Below, one piece after another: positions 20,690 through 30,992 of a stretch of DNA of 64,000 bases. The DNA lies in the NCBI GenBank assembly GCA_963678675.1, contig OY783200.1, forward strand, positions 16,794,603-16,858,602. Direction: 5' to 3'. The stretch comes from Xiphydria camelus. Lineage: Eukaryota; Arthropoda; Insecta; Hymenoptera; Xiphydriidae. Position 1 is the stretch's first letter. Each line of letters begins with the position of its first letter. Both the position numbers and the translations under genes were made by a program. The notes under the pieces are model-generated. The model was not told the DNA's origin and did no database searches. It saw nothing but the letters and a program-made list of their open reading frames with translations.

Positions 20690-21950
20690 ATTACGTCGAA
20701 AGATCTCCTCGATAAGGTAAAGCTCGATAAGACTGTACTTGACAGAGCTGAATTATATGGGGTTTTTATAATTATTTTAAGAAGCCCCAGAAGAATACAG
20801 GTGCAGTAAAATATCGATGTTGTGCTAGAAAGAATAAGGAATAACCCTCGAACCCCCTAATCGGTACCAGTGATTCCTCATTGACTATCGTTACACCGGA
20901 GACGAGGAACAGATGAAATAGAAGTGAGGTACATGTACAGTTCAGGTTTGACAGGTTGGTGTGTAAATTGGAACTTGTAACAGTACGAAAGAGGAAATAT
21001 ATCGATAGAGAAAAAATAATGATAAAGTAATTACTTGATTGTTGTGTGATTCAATTCCATTGCGTTCGTCCCGTGCTCACATTCGATTCGTCCCGTGCTC
21101 GCATGACGCTGAAAAGAAAAAATAGAATAATCACAAAGATATTTGTCCTTCCATCGAAAGTGAGGTTAAAGCTGTCAGAGGGCAATTAAACTTATCTGAT
21201 GGCAATTCTTCTGAGATACTGCCGTCTCCTTTCCTGCTCTTGATGCACAGGCAACCAGAGAAACATAGCACTGCATCCGTTCATTATCTTGATTATTCGA
21301 AAAAAATACAAACGATTATTAAACTATACGGAGCGTCTGTCACATTTACCACTATTGAGATTCATAACTCCGATTACACTGAATTTTAACTTTTTATAAA
21401 CAAGCGCGTTCGAGGATCGAAATAAACGCGAGGGAAATCGTTTCGCGAAAATGGAAATATTTTATTAGCTTTGAAAACCGTAACCAAGCATTCAAGGAAT
21501 ATATTCTCTCACACACTTTCACATACATTTGATGGCGTATGCGTGTGGCCGCATCTGTGTAGACATTTCCGATCATGGCCGACAATTGCCGAAGATAGAC
21601 GGAATTTTTCGGACATTTAGACATATATATATATTGCCCGAGAAATCGGATTCTCGACTTTTAGGCGCAAGGGACGTGGCTTCGCGTTGCTAAAGAAGAA
21701 TCTCTGTTATTATGTAACGTATAACATTTATTCTGGTCTCTATCGATAGAGAATAGTCGATTTATATGGCGTAACTAAGCATAGTTTTGGTTATAACCAT
21801 ATATTTATTGAGAAAATTCGATGTAAAAATTGAGGGGTGAAGGGGGCAGACATTTTTCCTGCAAAGATACACGGGTGCCCGCGACGACAGCGCTGTCGTC
21901 GTCGTTCTGACGAACTACTTGAATGAACATGCCACGAGACACTACCGTGT
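20690..21950 (-). repeat. right long inverted arm of the giant element
   Basis: Complement of the left arm, starting at GTCGAAAGATCTCCTCGATA and ending ACTACCGTGT. It is more decayed than the left arm: the frames seen at 9668-9922 and 10281-10619 are broken here. The outermost 20 bases are partly self-complementary (GAGACACGGTAGTGTCTC on the minus strand), so each terminus can itself form a small hairpin. Confidence 0.75.
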
Positions 21951-22412
21951 CTCTTGATCGATTTCGTTGCTTGTGTTCATCATCTCTGCTAAATAAGAAA
22001 TAACTTGAGATAGTTGATATGTTCCTGTAAACAATATCTTTAAGTCCTTCTCAGTCATCTCTGGAAAATCTAATAGATCGGATGAGGTTAATTGGTTAAA
22101 TTGAGCTTTTCTTCGACTCCACCGTTGATTTTCAACTTCTTCTGCCAAATGATTATCTACATTCTGGCGAGAATTCATTTGTGCAACAATCTGGTCACAC
22201 ATGTCTACATCCGAATCCAAGCGTTTGTCAAACATGTTTTGCAGGAAACAAGCAATTCGACAGAGTAAACCAACTTTCGGCAATAATTTGTTGTCTAATT
22301 TGTTGTGAAGAAGGCGATATTTCTGACCAATTATACCATGAATTGCCTCTACGACCAATATTAGATGTAATTTTGGTATGACGCACCCATTTTTTAAATT
22401 CCGAAATAGCAT
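21942..22412 (-). pseudogene. C-terminal part of a DDE (IS5/PIF-Harbinger-like) transposase
   Basis: The 156-codon frame contains VEAIHGIIGQKYRLLHNKLD and LPKVGLLCRIACFLQNMF. These resemble the conserved C-terminal region of insect DDE_Tnp_4 transposases, where the last catalytic Glu lies just before a GxxKxKYR-like helix. The catalytic Asp residues and DNA-binding domain are absent, so it is truncated. The stop codon falls exactly on the outer end of the giant element's right arm (21942-21944), so the frame may have lost its own end there. DNA from 22413 to about 22745 is T-rich without genes. Confidence 0.65.
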
Positions 22413-22744
22413 ATTTTATATTCAAATGAAGAAAATATTTCAGAAAAAATGGGGACGTTTTGGTGACTCACTGGAAAAGGGTCAAAACAAAGGTCTAAAA
22501 GTTTTAATAATTTTTTTCTCCTATTTATTGTTTTTTTTCTTTTTTACCGGTTTTGACTAATATTTAATCTTGGTAATTTTTCTGAATTTTTTTTAGAATT
22601 TTTTGATCATTCGATTTTTGAATGCATAAGTTTAAAAATTTCATTTTTTAATATAGCTGCTACAAATCGTTAGATAAAAATCTGAAATTTTGCACCGAAA
22701 CTTTTTTCTGGATTATTAACCTGAAAAAAAAAATAATTTTTTGA

Positions 22745-24430
22745 AAATAGGCTAGGCTCTTTAACCAAGAAAGCGGTAACTCAATTAACAAACATTTATA
22801 ACGCAGCTCTCAGGCTCTCTCACTTTCTACAGTGCTGGAAGACTGGAGTTGTCGCACCAATATTAAAACCGAACAAAAACAAAACAGATCCAGCAAGCTA
22901 TAGACCAATATACTACCCACAATGAGCAAACTTTTTGAAAAACTAATAATGGCCAGAATGTTAAAACACATTGATGGTAACAATATAATACAAGATGAAC
23001 AATTTGGCTTCCGGTATAAACGGAGCACAACACAACCATTAGTCAGAATAGTCAATGATGTTTCAGTAAATTTTAATAAGGATAATATGTCACCGTGATG
23101 CTGCTGCTGGATATTGAGAAAGCATTTGACCGAGTGTGGATAGAGGCCTTAATCTACACAAAATGATTATAAATAATTTTCCCAAACCCCTAATAAAACG
23201 AATAAACTCATTCTTAACAAACAGACAATTACAAGTACAAGTCAACAAAGATGTGTCTGAGAAAAAACTAATAAGAGCAGGTCTACCACAAGGATCTATC
23301 CTGGGTCCCTGTCTGTTTAGTCTATATCTCTTTGATTTACCTAAATTTCCTAAAACTAACGTAGCATTATTTGCTGACGACACTGGTATCTATGCACACT
23401 CGTTTAGCGCAATCGTTGCAGCCAAACAAATACAAATACACATTAACATCCTAGAAAGCTATTATAAACTATGGAAAATATCCTTAAATACACGTAAGAC
23501 TGAAGCAATTATTTTTACCAAACAAATAAATGGCTCTAGAGATATACAACCATTCTAAATATACGGGGACACAATCCAAATGATAAAAATGGTAAGATAT
23601 TTAGAAGTTCACCTAGATAACAAATTAACTTTTAAAAACCATATTAAAATAGTACTGAACGAAGCAAATGGGATACTAAGCAAATTATACCCTCTCATGG
23701 CCAAAAACTCTAAATTAAAGCAAAATAATAAATTATTAATTTACAATATGATCATTCGACCTATCTTTATGTATGCAACGGCAGCATGGTGCAGCGCAGC
23801 CGCTCACCACACCCAAAGACTCCAAAGATTCCAAAATAAATGCTTGAGACTAGTTTGTAACGCACCAAGATGGACAAAAATCAAAACTTTACACGAAAAT
23901 CTCCTAGTAGAATAAGTATGTAGATGTCTGCATAAAGGGACTCGCCATGAATACCTATGAAAATCAATTAAAGGTAAGCGGGCTCACGAGAGACATCAAA
24001 AAGATAAGAAAAAACAACGCACCCTTTAAGATTAAACACAAACTCTCTTATCAAAACCTAAAGCTCTTTAAAGAAACAAGAAACTAAAACCTAACAACAA
24101 TTACGCTAAATATTTTATCCTTCATATTCTATCCTTGTTATATATCTAAGTCTCTATTGATTATGAAAGCTATAGCAAGACTACAAAAAGTACTATAATA
24201 AAATAAACTAAATTAGTTAATTAAACATTTGTTACTTATAAACTAGATTTAACTTTAATCTTCGTAAACAGGTTTTTGACTTAGATTTTCCTGTAACAAA
24301 GTGATAAGTTCTACACACCGCACATGTAACATTGTACAACAAAAATTAAAACCCCACCTGTAAGTCATAGACACAAAAAATAATATTAGTGTTCGATAGG
24401 TAAACTTAATTTAAGTGGGAACTATCTATA
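22745..24430 (+). mobile_element. Jockey-like LINE, 3' half
   Basis: This is the reverse-transcriptase half and 3' UTR of a Jockey-like LINE in the same orientation as the half ending at 8784. About 100 codons expected between the halves are missing. After the last coding sequence (about 24085) a roughly 340-bp AT-rich 3' region runs to a CA-rich microsatellite (24440-24466). No clear poly-A tail or target duplication was found. Confidence 0.75.
22748..24085 (+). pseudogene. LINE ORF2, reverse transcriptase part
   Basis: Motifs appear in the expected order but in different frames. They are LTKKAVTQLTN, APILKPNKNKTDPASYRPI (about 22855-22910), LLLDIEKAFDRVW (about 23100), GLPQGSILGPCLFSLYL (about 23282) and LFADDT (about 23370, the catalytic pair). 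The thumb region follows, with YLEVHLDNKLTFKNHI and AAWCSAAAHHTQRLQRFQN. Frame changes at about 22915, 23140, 23560 and 23915 make it inactive. The style fits the Jockey clade. Confidence 0.8.
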
Positions 24431-24512
24431 AGTTATAACACACACACTGTACACACACACACATATTTTGTACACTTGTTTGAAATAATAAAAACCTTCA
24501 AAATGCAAAATG

Positions 24513-24613
24513 CAATGCGGTAGTCTACTGGCTCGACGATCGCAGGTTCGAGACTCTTCTTTTGAACTTTTTTCATTTTTTTTTCCAAATAAAATTTTCA
24601 TTTCATCATGATT
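24513..24613 (+). repeat. tRNA-like dispersed repeat, copy C (3' part)
   Basis: It contains a tRNA-like 3' half with a B box (GATCGCAGGTTCGAGACTC, about 24538-24556), then a T-rich run and CAAATAAAATTTTCATTTCA. The same tail follows the tRNA-like part of the minus-strand copy at 58790-58910. The run of T residues just after the B box could act as a polymerase III stop. Confidence 0.6.
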
Positions 24614-24864
24614 TGATAACAATGAACGTTATCAATCAATATTTTTTTAATTTCAATTACATTTTAATCCTGGGAGCTGTATTGAAAAAAAATAATAAAA
24701 AAAGGTGTGAGTGCCGTTGTACTCACGGAGGATGTGTAAACATCTTACAATTATCTGCGGTCCGAGTTTAATTGGGGAATATAACGTCGTAGTTCGACAT
24801 AAAGAAGTTTAATTTTTTCTATAATAAAATATTTATTATTATTATATTAGATTTATAACTTACT

Positions 24865-25610
24865 AGTAGCCCGTCCCGGCTTCGCACGGGTAGATTGTGG
24901 ATCGATTTTGTTCGTCCACCATTGTTTAAATACATTTTTAAAATAAAACTTTTAGTATTTTTCCCGGGCTACGCAATGGTCATATTGGATTTGACCTTGA
25001 CCATGACCTTCAAGGTTATATCAAGGTCAAATTAATTTGTTTTCACGTTCAAATGTGTCCTGGACCATTTTTTCATGTTACCTTTCAGCGGAGGTCAAAT
25101 TTAGGTCAAGTATAGTTCGACTTTTTGAACACCCTGTATAAGATTTACTAGCTCAAAAACCTTCGCGGATATGCGTCAAACTGTTCCCCAAATTTTCATC
25201 GCAATCAGATGAACGGTTTAGAAAGGCATAATAATCATCCGTGCCGGTACTTTTTGAACACCCTGTATAAGATTTACTAACTCAAACCTTCGCGGATATG
25301 CGTCCAACTGTTCCCCAAATTTTCATCGCAATCGAATGAACGGTTTAGGAAGGCATAATAATCATCTGTACCGGTACTTTTTGAACACCCTGTATAAGAT
25401 TTACTAACTCAGAAACCTTCGTGGGCATGCGTCCAACCATTCCCCAAAGTTGCATCGCAATCGGATTAACGGTTTAGGAAGGCATTTGATATTACCTTAA
25501 AGGTCACGGTCAAGGTCAAATCCAATACGACCACTGGGTAGCCAAGGGAAAATCCTTAAAGTTTTGTATTAAACATTTTTCTCTAAAATGTTTTGCCGTT
25601 GAGATAATCC
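24865..25610 (+). repeat. satellite-like tandem repeat of a retroelement tail, array 1
   Basis: The array begins with CCCGTCCCGGCTTCGCACGG, a phrase also at 43106. It continues with three tandem units built on TTTTTGAACACCCTGTATAAG and ATCGGATGAACGGTTTAGGA, spaced about 130 bp, then a segment with AGGTCACGGTCAAGGTCAAA. The same units form the larger array at 43101-45019. The unit looks like the repeated 3' tail of an RTE- or SINE-like element; no coding part is attached. Confidence 0.65.
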
Positions 25611-26429
25611 AGCTTGCGCGAATAGTATGCGCAGTAGCGCCACACACACACTGACGCAGTCACATCTACATGACTTACGTCTGACTCTCAATTTCCCAGG
25701 AAGGTCGTACCGCAGAGCCATAGCATAGATGTTTACACATAAAATTAATCAACAAATTACAACTGGAACTTGATTATTATCGAAATTAGGCAATATCTGC
25801 CTAGGTACACCCGGGGACATGAAATCTGTCGCTCTGGTGACTATTTTAAATTTTATTTTTAAACGTACTAACCAATGATTAATAATCCTCATACTTTCAT
25901 TAACGAGAGTAGACGCCACCGTAGCTAATGAGGGCATGAGAAATAATTGTTCATTAGTTTAGTACGTTTAAAAATGACATTAAATACGTGTGTGTATAAT
26001 AACATATAATGTAAAACAGTTTTTATAGAAAAATTGTTAGATGTGAAACATCGAAATTCTTCTTTGTAGAAAGTATGCGATAGGAAGGTTGGAGCACGCG
26101 TCCGTCGAAAGAACACGTGCGCCAGTGCGCATTTGTATTTATGACTGTGATACTATTAAACGGTACGAACCGTTGTGTCTAATTCAAAAAGCGTATTTAG
26201 TTTACTCTCTCTTAACTCTACCATCGGTACTGTTTAATAGTATCACAGTCATAAATACAAATGCGCACTGGCGCACGTGTTCCTTCCTATCGCATACTTT
26301 CTTCAAAGAAGAATTTCGATGTTTCACATCTAACAATTTTTCTATAAAAACTGTTTTACATTATATGTTATTATACACACACGTATTTTTATCTACAACA
26401 AAGTATCTTACATCGATGTGGTCCTAAAG

Positions 26430-26640
26430 TTCATAGATAATAAGATAATGGCGATTAAATTTCCTTTCCTGGTGAATAAGTTTAGCCTCATATGTTTCTT
26501 TGACTTATCAAATATCTATTTACAATCGTGATGTATTATAGATTGTACACACATACGTACCATATGAGGCTAAACTTACTTGTCAGCGAAGAAGTTTCAA
26601 TTACTATTATCTCATTATTTATGAACTTTTGACCTATATC
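26430..26640. mobile_element. MITE-like inverted repeat (about 210 bp)
   Basis: AAGTTCATAGATAATAAGAT at the left pairs with the complement ending at about 26635, and TAAGTTTAGCCTCATATG (about 26478) pairs with CATATGAGGCTAAACTTA (about 26562). The centre is AT-rich. No gene. Confidence 0.6.
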
Positions 26641-26930
26641 GATATGACTTTTCTATGTATGGTGGGAGAAGGAAATTCTTCGAAACCACCGAGCTGGAGC
26701 ATGAAAATTGGCGCCGGGAGAGTACGCAGATTCAGCTCCGTTCGGTTGGTGCTATCCCCGAAGAAGTACACGTGCACCGCAATAGTCGAATTTATTGCGG
26801 GTCTGCACTTTGTCCGAGGAGAGCATAAAAGGCAGAGGGTTTCTGTTGCCTCCTGCGAGGCTCCTGAAATCTGAACACGCGGTCGAAGCCCTTCGCTTGC
26901 GACCCGGCGCCTATCACTCTCGCTAGACAT
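26640..26930. other. GC-richer segment with open frames on both strands, unassigned
   Basis: Both strands are open for more than 80 codons here, in DNA richer in GC than its surroundings. The minus frame includes INSTIAVHVYFFGDSTN and the plus frame SSVRLVLSPKKYTC. I recognise neither. It could be a host exon caught between repeats or chance openness in GC-rich DNA. Confidence 0.25.
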
Positions 26931-27589
26931 TTAGCCGGTCAAATAGACTGAAATTTCTATGGCAGTAAATTTTTATCGTGTATCCACTGCAATCTAGCTA
27001 GATTTATTTTTCTCAACCGAGATTCTAGACTAACTCTCGCTAGATTGTTCTCAATGCTGTGTCCACTTGAGTAAATCTAGCTGAAAACGAAAGAACACGT
27101 TCGCCAGTGCGCATTTGTATTTATAATTGTGATACTATTAAACGGTACAAACCGTTGTGTCTAATTCAAAAAGCGCATTTAGTTTACTCTCTCTTAACTC
27201 TGCCATCAGTCGCTGTTCCGTCTCGCGATAAACGGAATTCGACACAACGGTTCGTACTGTTTAATGGTATCACAGTCATAAATACAAATGCGCGCAATGG
27301 CGCACGTATTCTTTCAACGGATGCGTGGTCCATCCTTCCTATCGCATACTTTCTACAAAGAAGAATTTCGATGTTTCACATCTAACAATTTTCCTATACA
27401 AACGGTATTTAAATGTGCTAACCAATGATCAATCAATCCTCATGCTTTTATTAATGAGGGTAAATACTGCTTCGTACACCGATACAGTGAGCGTGTAGTA
27501 GTAAGTGGATAGTGGTAAGTGTAGTAGTAAGCTAGGGCTCGGTGAAAGGGGACCATCGAGTCGTGGCGGAGAGAGCCGATGCGTCCCGA

Positions 27590-27715
27590 GTTAGGCCAGG
27601 CGAACGTTGGGACGCAGTTCAGTGAGGAGACGCAGGGTGACCGTTGCCTCTATATCTATATATAGAATAGATATAGATATAGAGGCAATGTTCAACGTTC
27701 GCCTGACCTTAGCGT
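27590..27715. repeat. palindrome around a TATATC microsatellite
   Basis: CTCTATATCTATATATAG and its complement at about 27649-27688 form the centre. Outside, GGCCAGGCGAACGTTGGGAC (27595) is partly mirrored by GTTCAACGTTCGCCTGACCT (about 27690-27709). Arm length is about 20-25 bases per level. It is non-coding and lies just left of the BEL LTR. Confidence 0.5.
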
Positions 27716-28762
27716 ATTTAGCCACTCCAGCGACGTTTCACGAGCAGTCGGTCTCACCCCCGAAGCGCGGCATAAGATGTTTCACATCAAAATTGCAGAA
27801 AAATATCAGTTTGTACTCACTTTCGGTGAGCTCAGAGGCTTACAATTTGTGGGATGATAATTGTTGGAGAATGTCGTGGTCCGCGACTCTCCGTTGAGCG
27901 CCCCGTGGCAAGGAATAGTGTAGATGTCGAGGAGAAAGAAAAGGGCGTACGCAAAAGCAATTTAGCAGTGGAAATTGAGTCTTTAATTTTGAGCGTAACA
28001 GAGTAGGCCGTACTTAGCACTAATGAGTAGTCCTAACACAATTCGTCAAATGAGCAGCGAGCACGATATTATTGATCGGCTACCGATGAATTAAAACCGC
28101 GTGAGCAATGGCTGACCGCGTGGTTAGCCCGTGAGAATATTCGAGAAACCGAGCACAGCTCGTACAAGATACCGAGCTCACGAGCCTCGAGCACCGAGCG
28201 GACTGATTAAGATTAAGTGCGAACATCGATGAGAATTTCCGTGATCTTACAAGGAAACGTTTCGAGGCCGCCGCTTCCGATCTTGATGAAACTTCGTAAA
28301 TTTAAAGTTTATCGAAAAATAAGAGACCCCTATTTTTTTATAGCGGCCCAATTTTGGTTTAAGGGGGTGAAATGGACCCCTGAATTTTCACCCCCTTCGA
28401 GCTATCTCCGAAACGAAGCGAGATAGATGGAAACTTTCAATATACGTTTTGTATGGTTTTTTTAGTATAATAAAATCCCCTAAACAGATTTTGAAAAAAA
28501 GCATTATTTTTCAAAAAAAAAAAATTTTTTTTTATCTAATTTTTCGAAATTTCGGTTTAGTCATGTGGACAAAATCTTAGGAAATTTTATTACAAATTCA
28601 ACCATGTATGACATGATATATTTCCCTCCTACAGTTTTGCAAATTTCTAACTTTTATGTCTGATAATGAGCGGGCTACCAATGGCAGTGACGGGATAGGT
28701 CGGGGGTTATTACTTCTATGTATTTTAATGCCACTTTTCTTTTATTTAATAAAGTGCAACTT

Positions 28763-30595
28763 CTATGGCTCATAATTATGACAATAATGGTATTCCGTGA
28801 AAAAATGTTTTATACAAAGTTGTTTCTTACACCAAGCACACGTAATAACGGCAATATCGCCACATATGTGGCATCGTGGTTCCGAGTCCTGTGCAAAACA
28901 AAATTCTACAGGATGTTCAAATTCAGGAGGTCTCCTGAATATATATCCACTCTTGAACCATGAATATTTAATAAAGTTAGTAAACCGTGGTGAAGAAAAC
29001 TGATTATGAGTAAGAGATTGAAGTTTTAAAATATTATCTCTCGAATGAAGGTTAATATCGTAATTGAAAAGAGTTACAATATCTGAAAACCTCCTTACAA
29101 AATTCTTCCACATTCGAAATCCGTATACGTCTAGCGGTTGAATCAGTCCGGTGGTGCCTTGTGGAATCGTCATTAATATTATTGTCTTGTCTTCTGGTGT
29201 AGCTTCTCGAACACTTCGCTCACATTGTCCACTCCAAGAGTCCAGCAGTAAGACGCTTGTAGATCCAGTGTTAGGGAAGTAAACTTCTTGCAGCCATGTT
29301 TTCATGCGATCGGTTGTAAGTTTCCCAGATTTGGAAGCCATGAAGTATACATTTGGCGGCCTAAACATGGTTTGTTGCACTCGTTCTCCCAATTGCCCAC
29401 TAGCCTCTTTTAATACCACATAAAGAGGCGACAGTAGTTTTCCATCAGCAGATATGGTGGGTTGTATAGTATAGCTGTGGGTTGTAGAAGATATTGATTG
29501 TACCATAGCTTCAATTTTTTTTTGCCCCGATGTAGCTAAAGTTCGGCCAGAATGTATTTCTAAATTAAATCCACTCTGATCAGAGTTAAATACATTTTGT
29601 GGTCCATATTGTGTAATGAGTGGCTTCACTTGTTCTACGAAGGCATGGCTTCGTACTTTCAAACTTTCCTCACCCTCAACGTTTTTTCTCGTTACAAACT
29701 TTGTGATCTTTCGAGAGACAATTCTATATGCTTTCTTGAATGACCTCAACCATGTTTGACTTGCTTTGAAGGTTGGAAGATTCTCTACTTCTTTTGCTTG
29801 TAAAGCCCATCGTTTAAGGTCTACATTATGTACTATTATTTTCGATCTACTAGCTTCTACAAATTTATCAAAAGTATATTTCGCTATGCGTATTAATTTA
29901 TCATTTTGAGTACCCCCCTGTCCTACTTGCGCAGCCCCTCTTCGTAATTGTCTATCAGATTTCACTTTTTTAAACTGATGTTGAACTGCTGCTACGGTTC
30001 GACGTCTTTTCTTCCCACTGTTCCAGTAATCTATGGCACTTTGTTTATATTCAAAGCTAACCGCTTCTTCATCGGGTGTACAGGGATATGGTTCTGGAGG
30101 TATAGAGGTTTCTACGTGAGGAACATCCTCGACATCCGATTCCAGCCAGTCAGTATTAACAGCGTGCATTTCACTATCCTCGATTGAATCTTCCAATTCC
30201 AATTTATTTTCATGTTCGACTCGAAATGATGAATCCTCCATGCTACGTATAATAATATTTTGTAATAAATCTTTCAATTGCACTTCTGCACTATTCATTG
30301 GAGTTTCTCTTCCATTTGGTACACTGAAAACGGCCACCAATAAAGTTAACACATTGATCGGATTTATAATTGCCATAATAATAATATGAACTGCTCTGCA
30401 CCATAGAGACTGAATATTCAGACTAAAAAGCTTTCTCTTTCGCTTCCTTATATATAATGAAGTCGCCTCACAAGAACGAAACAGACTGGAGAGGGTGGGA
30501 GGTCCGACTTCCCAAAAAGGGGCCATCATCCTCGGAGTCCGCGTACGAAACTCGAGAGCGCGTACGAAAATATTTTTACATGGGCACAGAGCCAA
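28763..30595 (-). CDS. Tc5/pogo-like DDE transposase
   Basis: This open frame has up to 610 codons. A Tc5/CENP-B-type helix-turn-helix lies near residues 265-310 (LPTFKASQTWLRSFKKAY). The DDE catalytic domain follows, with VFNSDQSGFNLEIHSGRT (first Asp), LLLDSWSGQ (second Asp) and IPQGTTGLIQPLDVYGFRMW (third catalytic site as in pogo). The C-terminus has a Cys/His cluster (CHICGDIAVITCAWCKKQLC) that probably binds zinc. The first roughly 75 residues are hydrophobic and odd; the true start may be a later Met such as the one beginning MAIINPINVL or MNSAEVQLKD. No stop or frameshift is seen, so it may be active. The 3' end lies inside the terminal repeat. Confidence 0.85.
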   Translation of the reverse strand: MALCPCKNIFVRALEFRTRTPRMMAPFWEVGPPTLSSLFRSCEATSLYIRKRKRKLFSLNIQSLWCRAVHIIIMAIINPINVLTLLVAVFSVPNGRETPMNSAEVQLKDLLQNIIIRSMEDSSFRVEHENKLELEDSIEDSEMHAVNTDWLESDVEDVPHVETSIPPEPYPCTPDEEAVSFEYKQSAIDYWNSGKKRRRTVAAVQHQFKKVKSDRQLRRGAAQVGQGGTQNDKLIRIAKYTFDKFVEASRSKIIVHNVDLKRWALQAKEVENLPTFKASQTWLRSFKKAYRIVSRKITKFVTRKNVEGEESLKVRSHAFVEQVKPLITQYGPQNVFNSDQSGFNLEIHSGRTLATSGQKKIEAMVQSISSTTHSYTIQPTISADGKLLSPLYVVLKEASGQLGERVQQTMFRPPNVYFMASKSGKLTTDRMKTWLQEVYFPNTGSTSVLLLDSWSGQCERSVREATPEDKTIILMTIPQGTTGLIQPLDVYGFRMWKNFVRRFSDIVTLFNYDINLHSRDNILKLQSLTHNQFSSPRFTNFIKYSWFKSGYIFRRPPEFEHPVEFCFAQDSEPRCHICGDIAVITCAWCKKQLCIKHFFTEYHYCHNYEP

Positions 30596-30704
30596 CTAAT
30601 AATAAAGCTTGTCCAAAGAACTAAACTCCCTCTTTCGCATCACCGGGGCCATATAAGGCAACCCTACAAATAACAGGAATGTTGTTTACGGCATTTTCGA
30701 GGAG

Positions 30705-30740
30705 TATATATACAGGGCCGAGAAGCAAAGAGCTTCAGTT
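30705..30740 (+). promoter_or_regulatory. TATA box plus arthropod initiator
   Basis: TATATATA at 30705-30712 is followed by TCAGTT at 30735-30740. The distance from the TATA start to the initiator A (30737) is 32 bases, the usual spacing for RNA polymerase II core promoters in insects, where TCAGT is the classic initiator. It points rightward at the small ORF at 30768, away from the transposase. Confidence 0.6.
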
Positions 30741-30767
30741 TCATTGGCTGCGTCTATCATTCAAGTG

Positions 30768-30992
30768 ATGGGTTCAAACGAGTTACCGACTTTTGAGAAG
30801 ATCGTGGAGGATCTTAAAAATGGGCACATACCATTGCCGTCTCCCGGGAAATCGCTGGATCTGACATTCCGCATAACAGGACCATCCATGGCCGAAGTAG
30901 AACGAGAGCTGCAAGAATGTGAGGAGTACTGGAGGAAACAGTACGCGAAGAAGAAAAGTAAAGAAAAAAATGATTCCAACAAAAAACTATAA
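30768..30992 (+). CDS. small 74-codon protein inside the Tc5-like element
   Basis: The ATG at 30768 lies 31 bases after the predicted start site and opens MGSNELPTFEKIVEDLKNGH. The protein is mixed alpha/beta in look, then a charged helix with EVERELQECEEYWRKQYAKK and a Lys-rich tail that may be a nuclear signal or RNA-binding patch. An AATAAA-like signal follows at about 31071. It is divergent from the transposase. Its N-terminal half faintly recalls small peroxin-like proteins with a short helix and a Pro turn, but the diagnostic KPWE motif is missing, so I make no assignment. It may be an accessory factor or captured host gene. Confidence 0.5.
   Translation: MGSNELPTFEKIVEDLKNGHIPLPSPGKSLDLTFRITGPSMAEVERELQECEEYWRKQYAKKKSKEKNDSNKKL

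Larger units (their letters stand above)
8785..21950. mobile_element. giant inverted-repeat element (about 13.2 kb) with captured host gene fragment
   Basis: The ends ACACGGCAGTGTCTCG (from 8785) and its near-complement (ending 21950) begin long inverted arms, roughly 1.3-1.7 kb after subtracting nested insertions. The interior holds repeated conserved short ORFs, smaller foldbacks and a protein kinase D fragment. The AGT-like near-terminus and size recall Polinton/Maverick elements, but no polymerase B, integrase, ATPase or capsid gene is visible and no clean 6-bp duplication exists. The left neighbour is a LINE and the right neighbour a DDE transposase fragment, so the flanks have been rearranged. 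The ends could also have arisen by repeated nested inverted insertions rather than as one mobile unit. Confidence 0.55.
25858..27470. repeat. block with two large hairpins bounded by direct repeats
   Basis: Hairpin 1 has arms at about 25976-26185 and 26221-26400, centred on GTGATACTATTAAACGGTAC. Hairpin 2 (27085-27410) uses the same arm sequence (GCGCATTTGTATTTATAATT). Sequence at 25858-25920 (CTAACCAATGATTAATAATC) recurs in the same direction at 27408-27470. The arrangement looks like two nested or tandem foldback elements. Between them lies a smaller inverted repeat and an unassigned GC-richer stretch. Confidence 0.6.

Noticed and set aside
8785..21950. Polinton/Maverick or integrated polydnavirus segment
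   Set aside because: Size and AGT-like end are suggestive, but I find no polymerase B, retroviral-type integrase, packaging ATPase, protease or capsid frame, and no matching 6-bp duplication.
28763..29003. Plus-strand ORFs at 28718-29003 and minus-strand ORFs at 31267-31552
   Set aside because: They are antisense shadows of the transposase C-terminal coding sequence and its mirrored copy in the terminal repeat.
30768..30992. Peroxin-like (KPWE-domain) protein
   Set aside because: Only a vague N-terminal resemblance; the C-terminal KPWE motif is absent, so no name was given.
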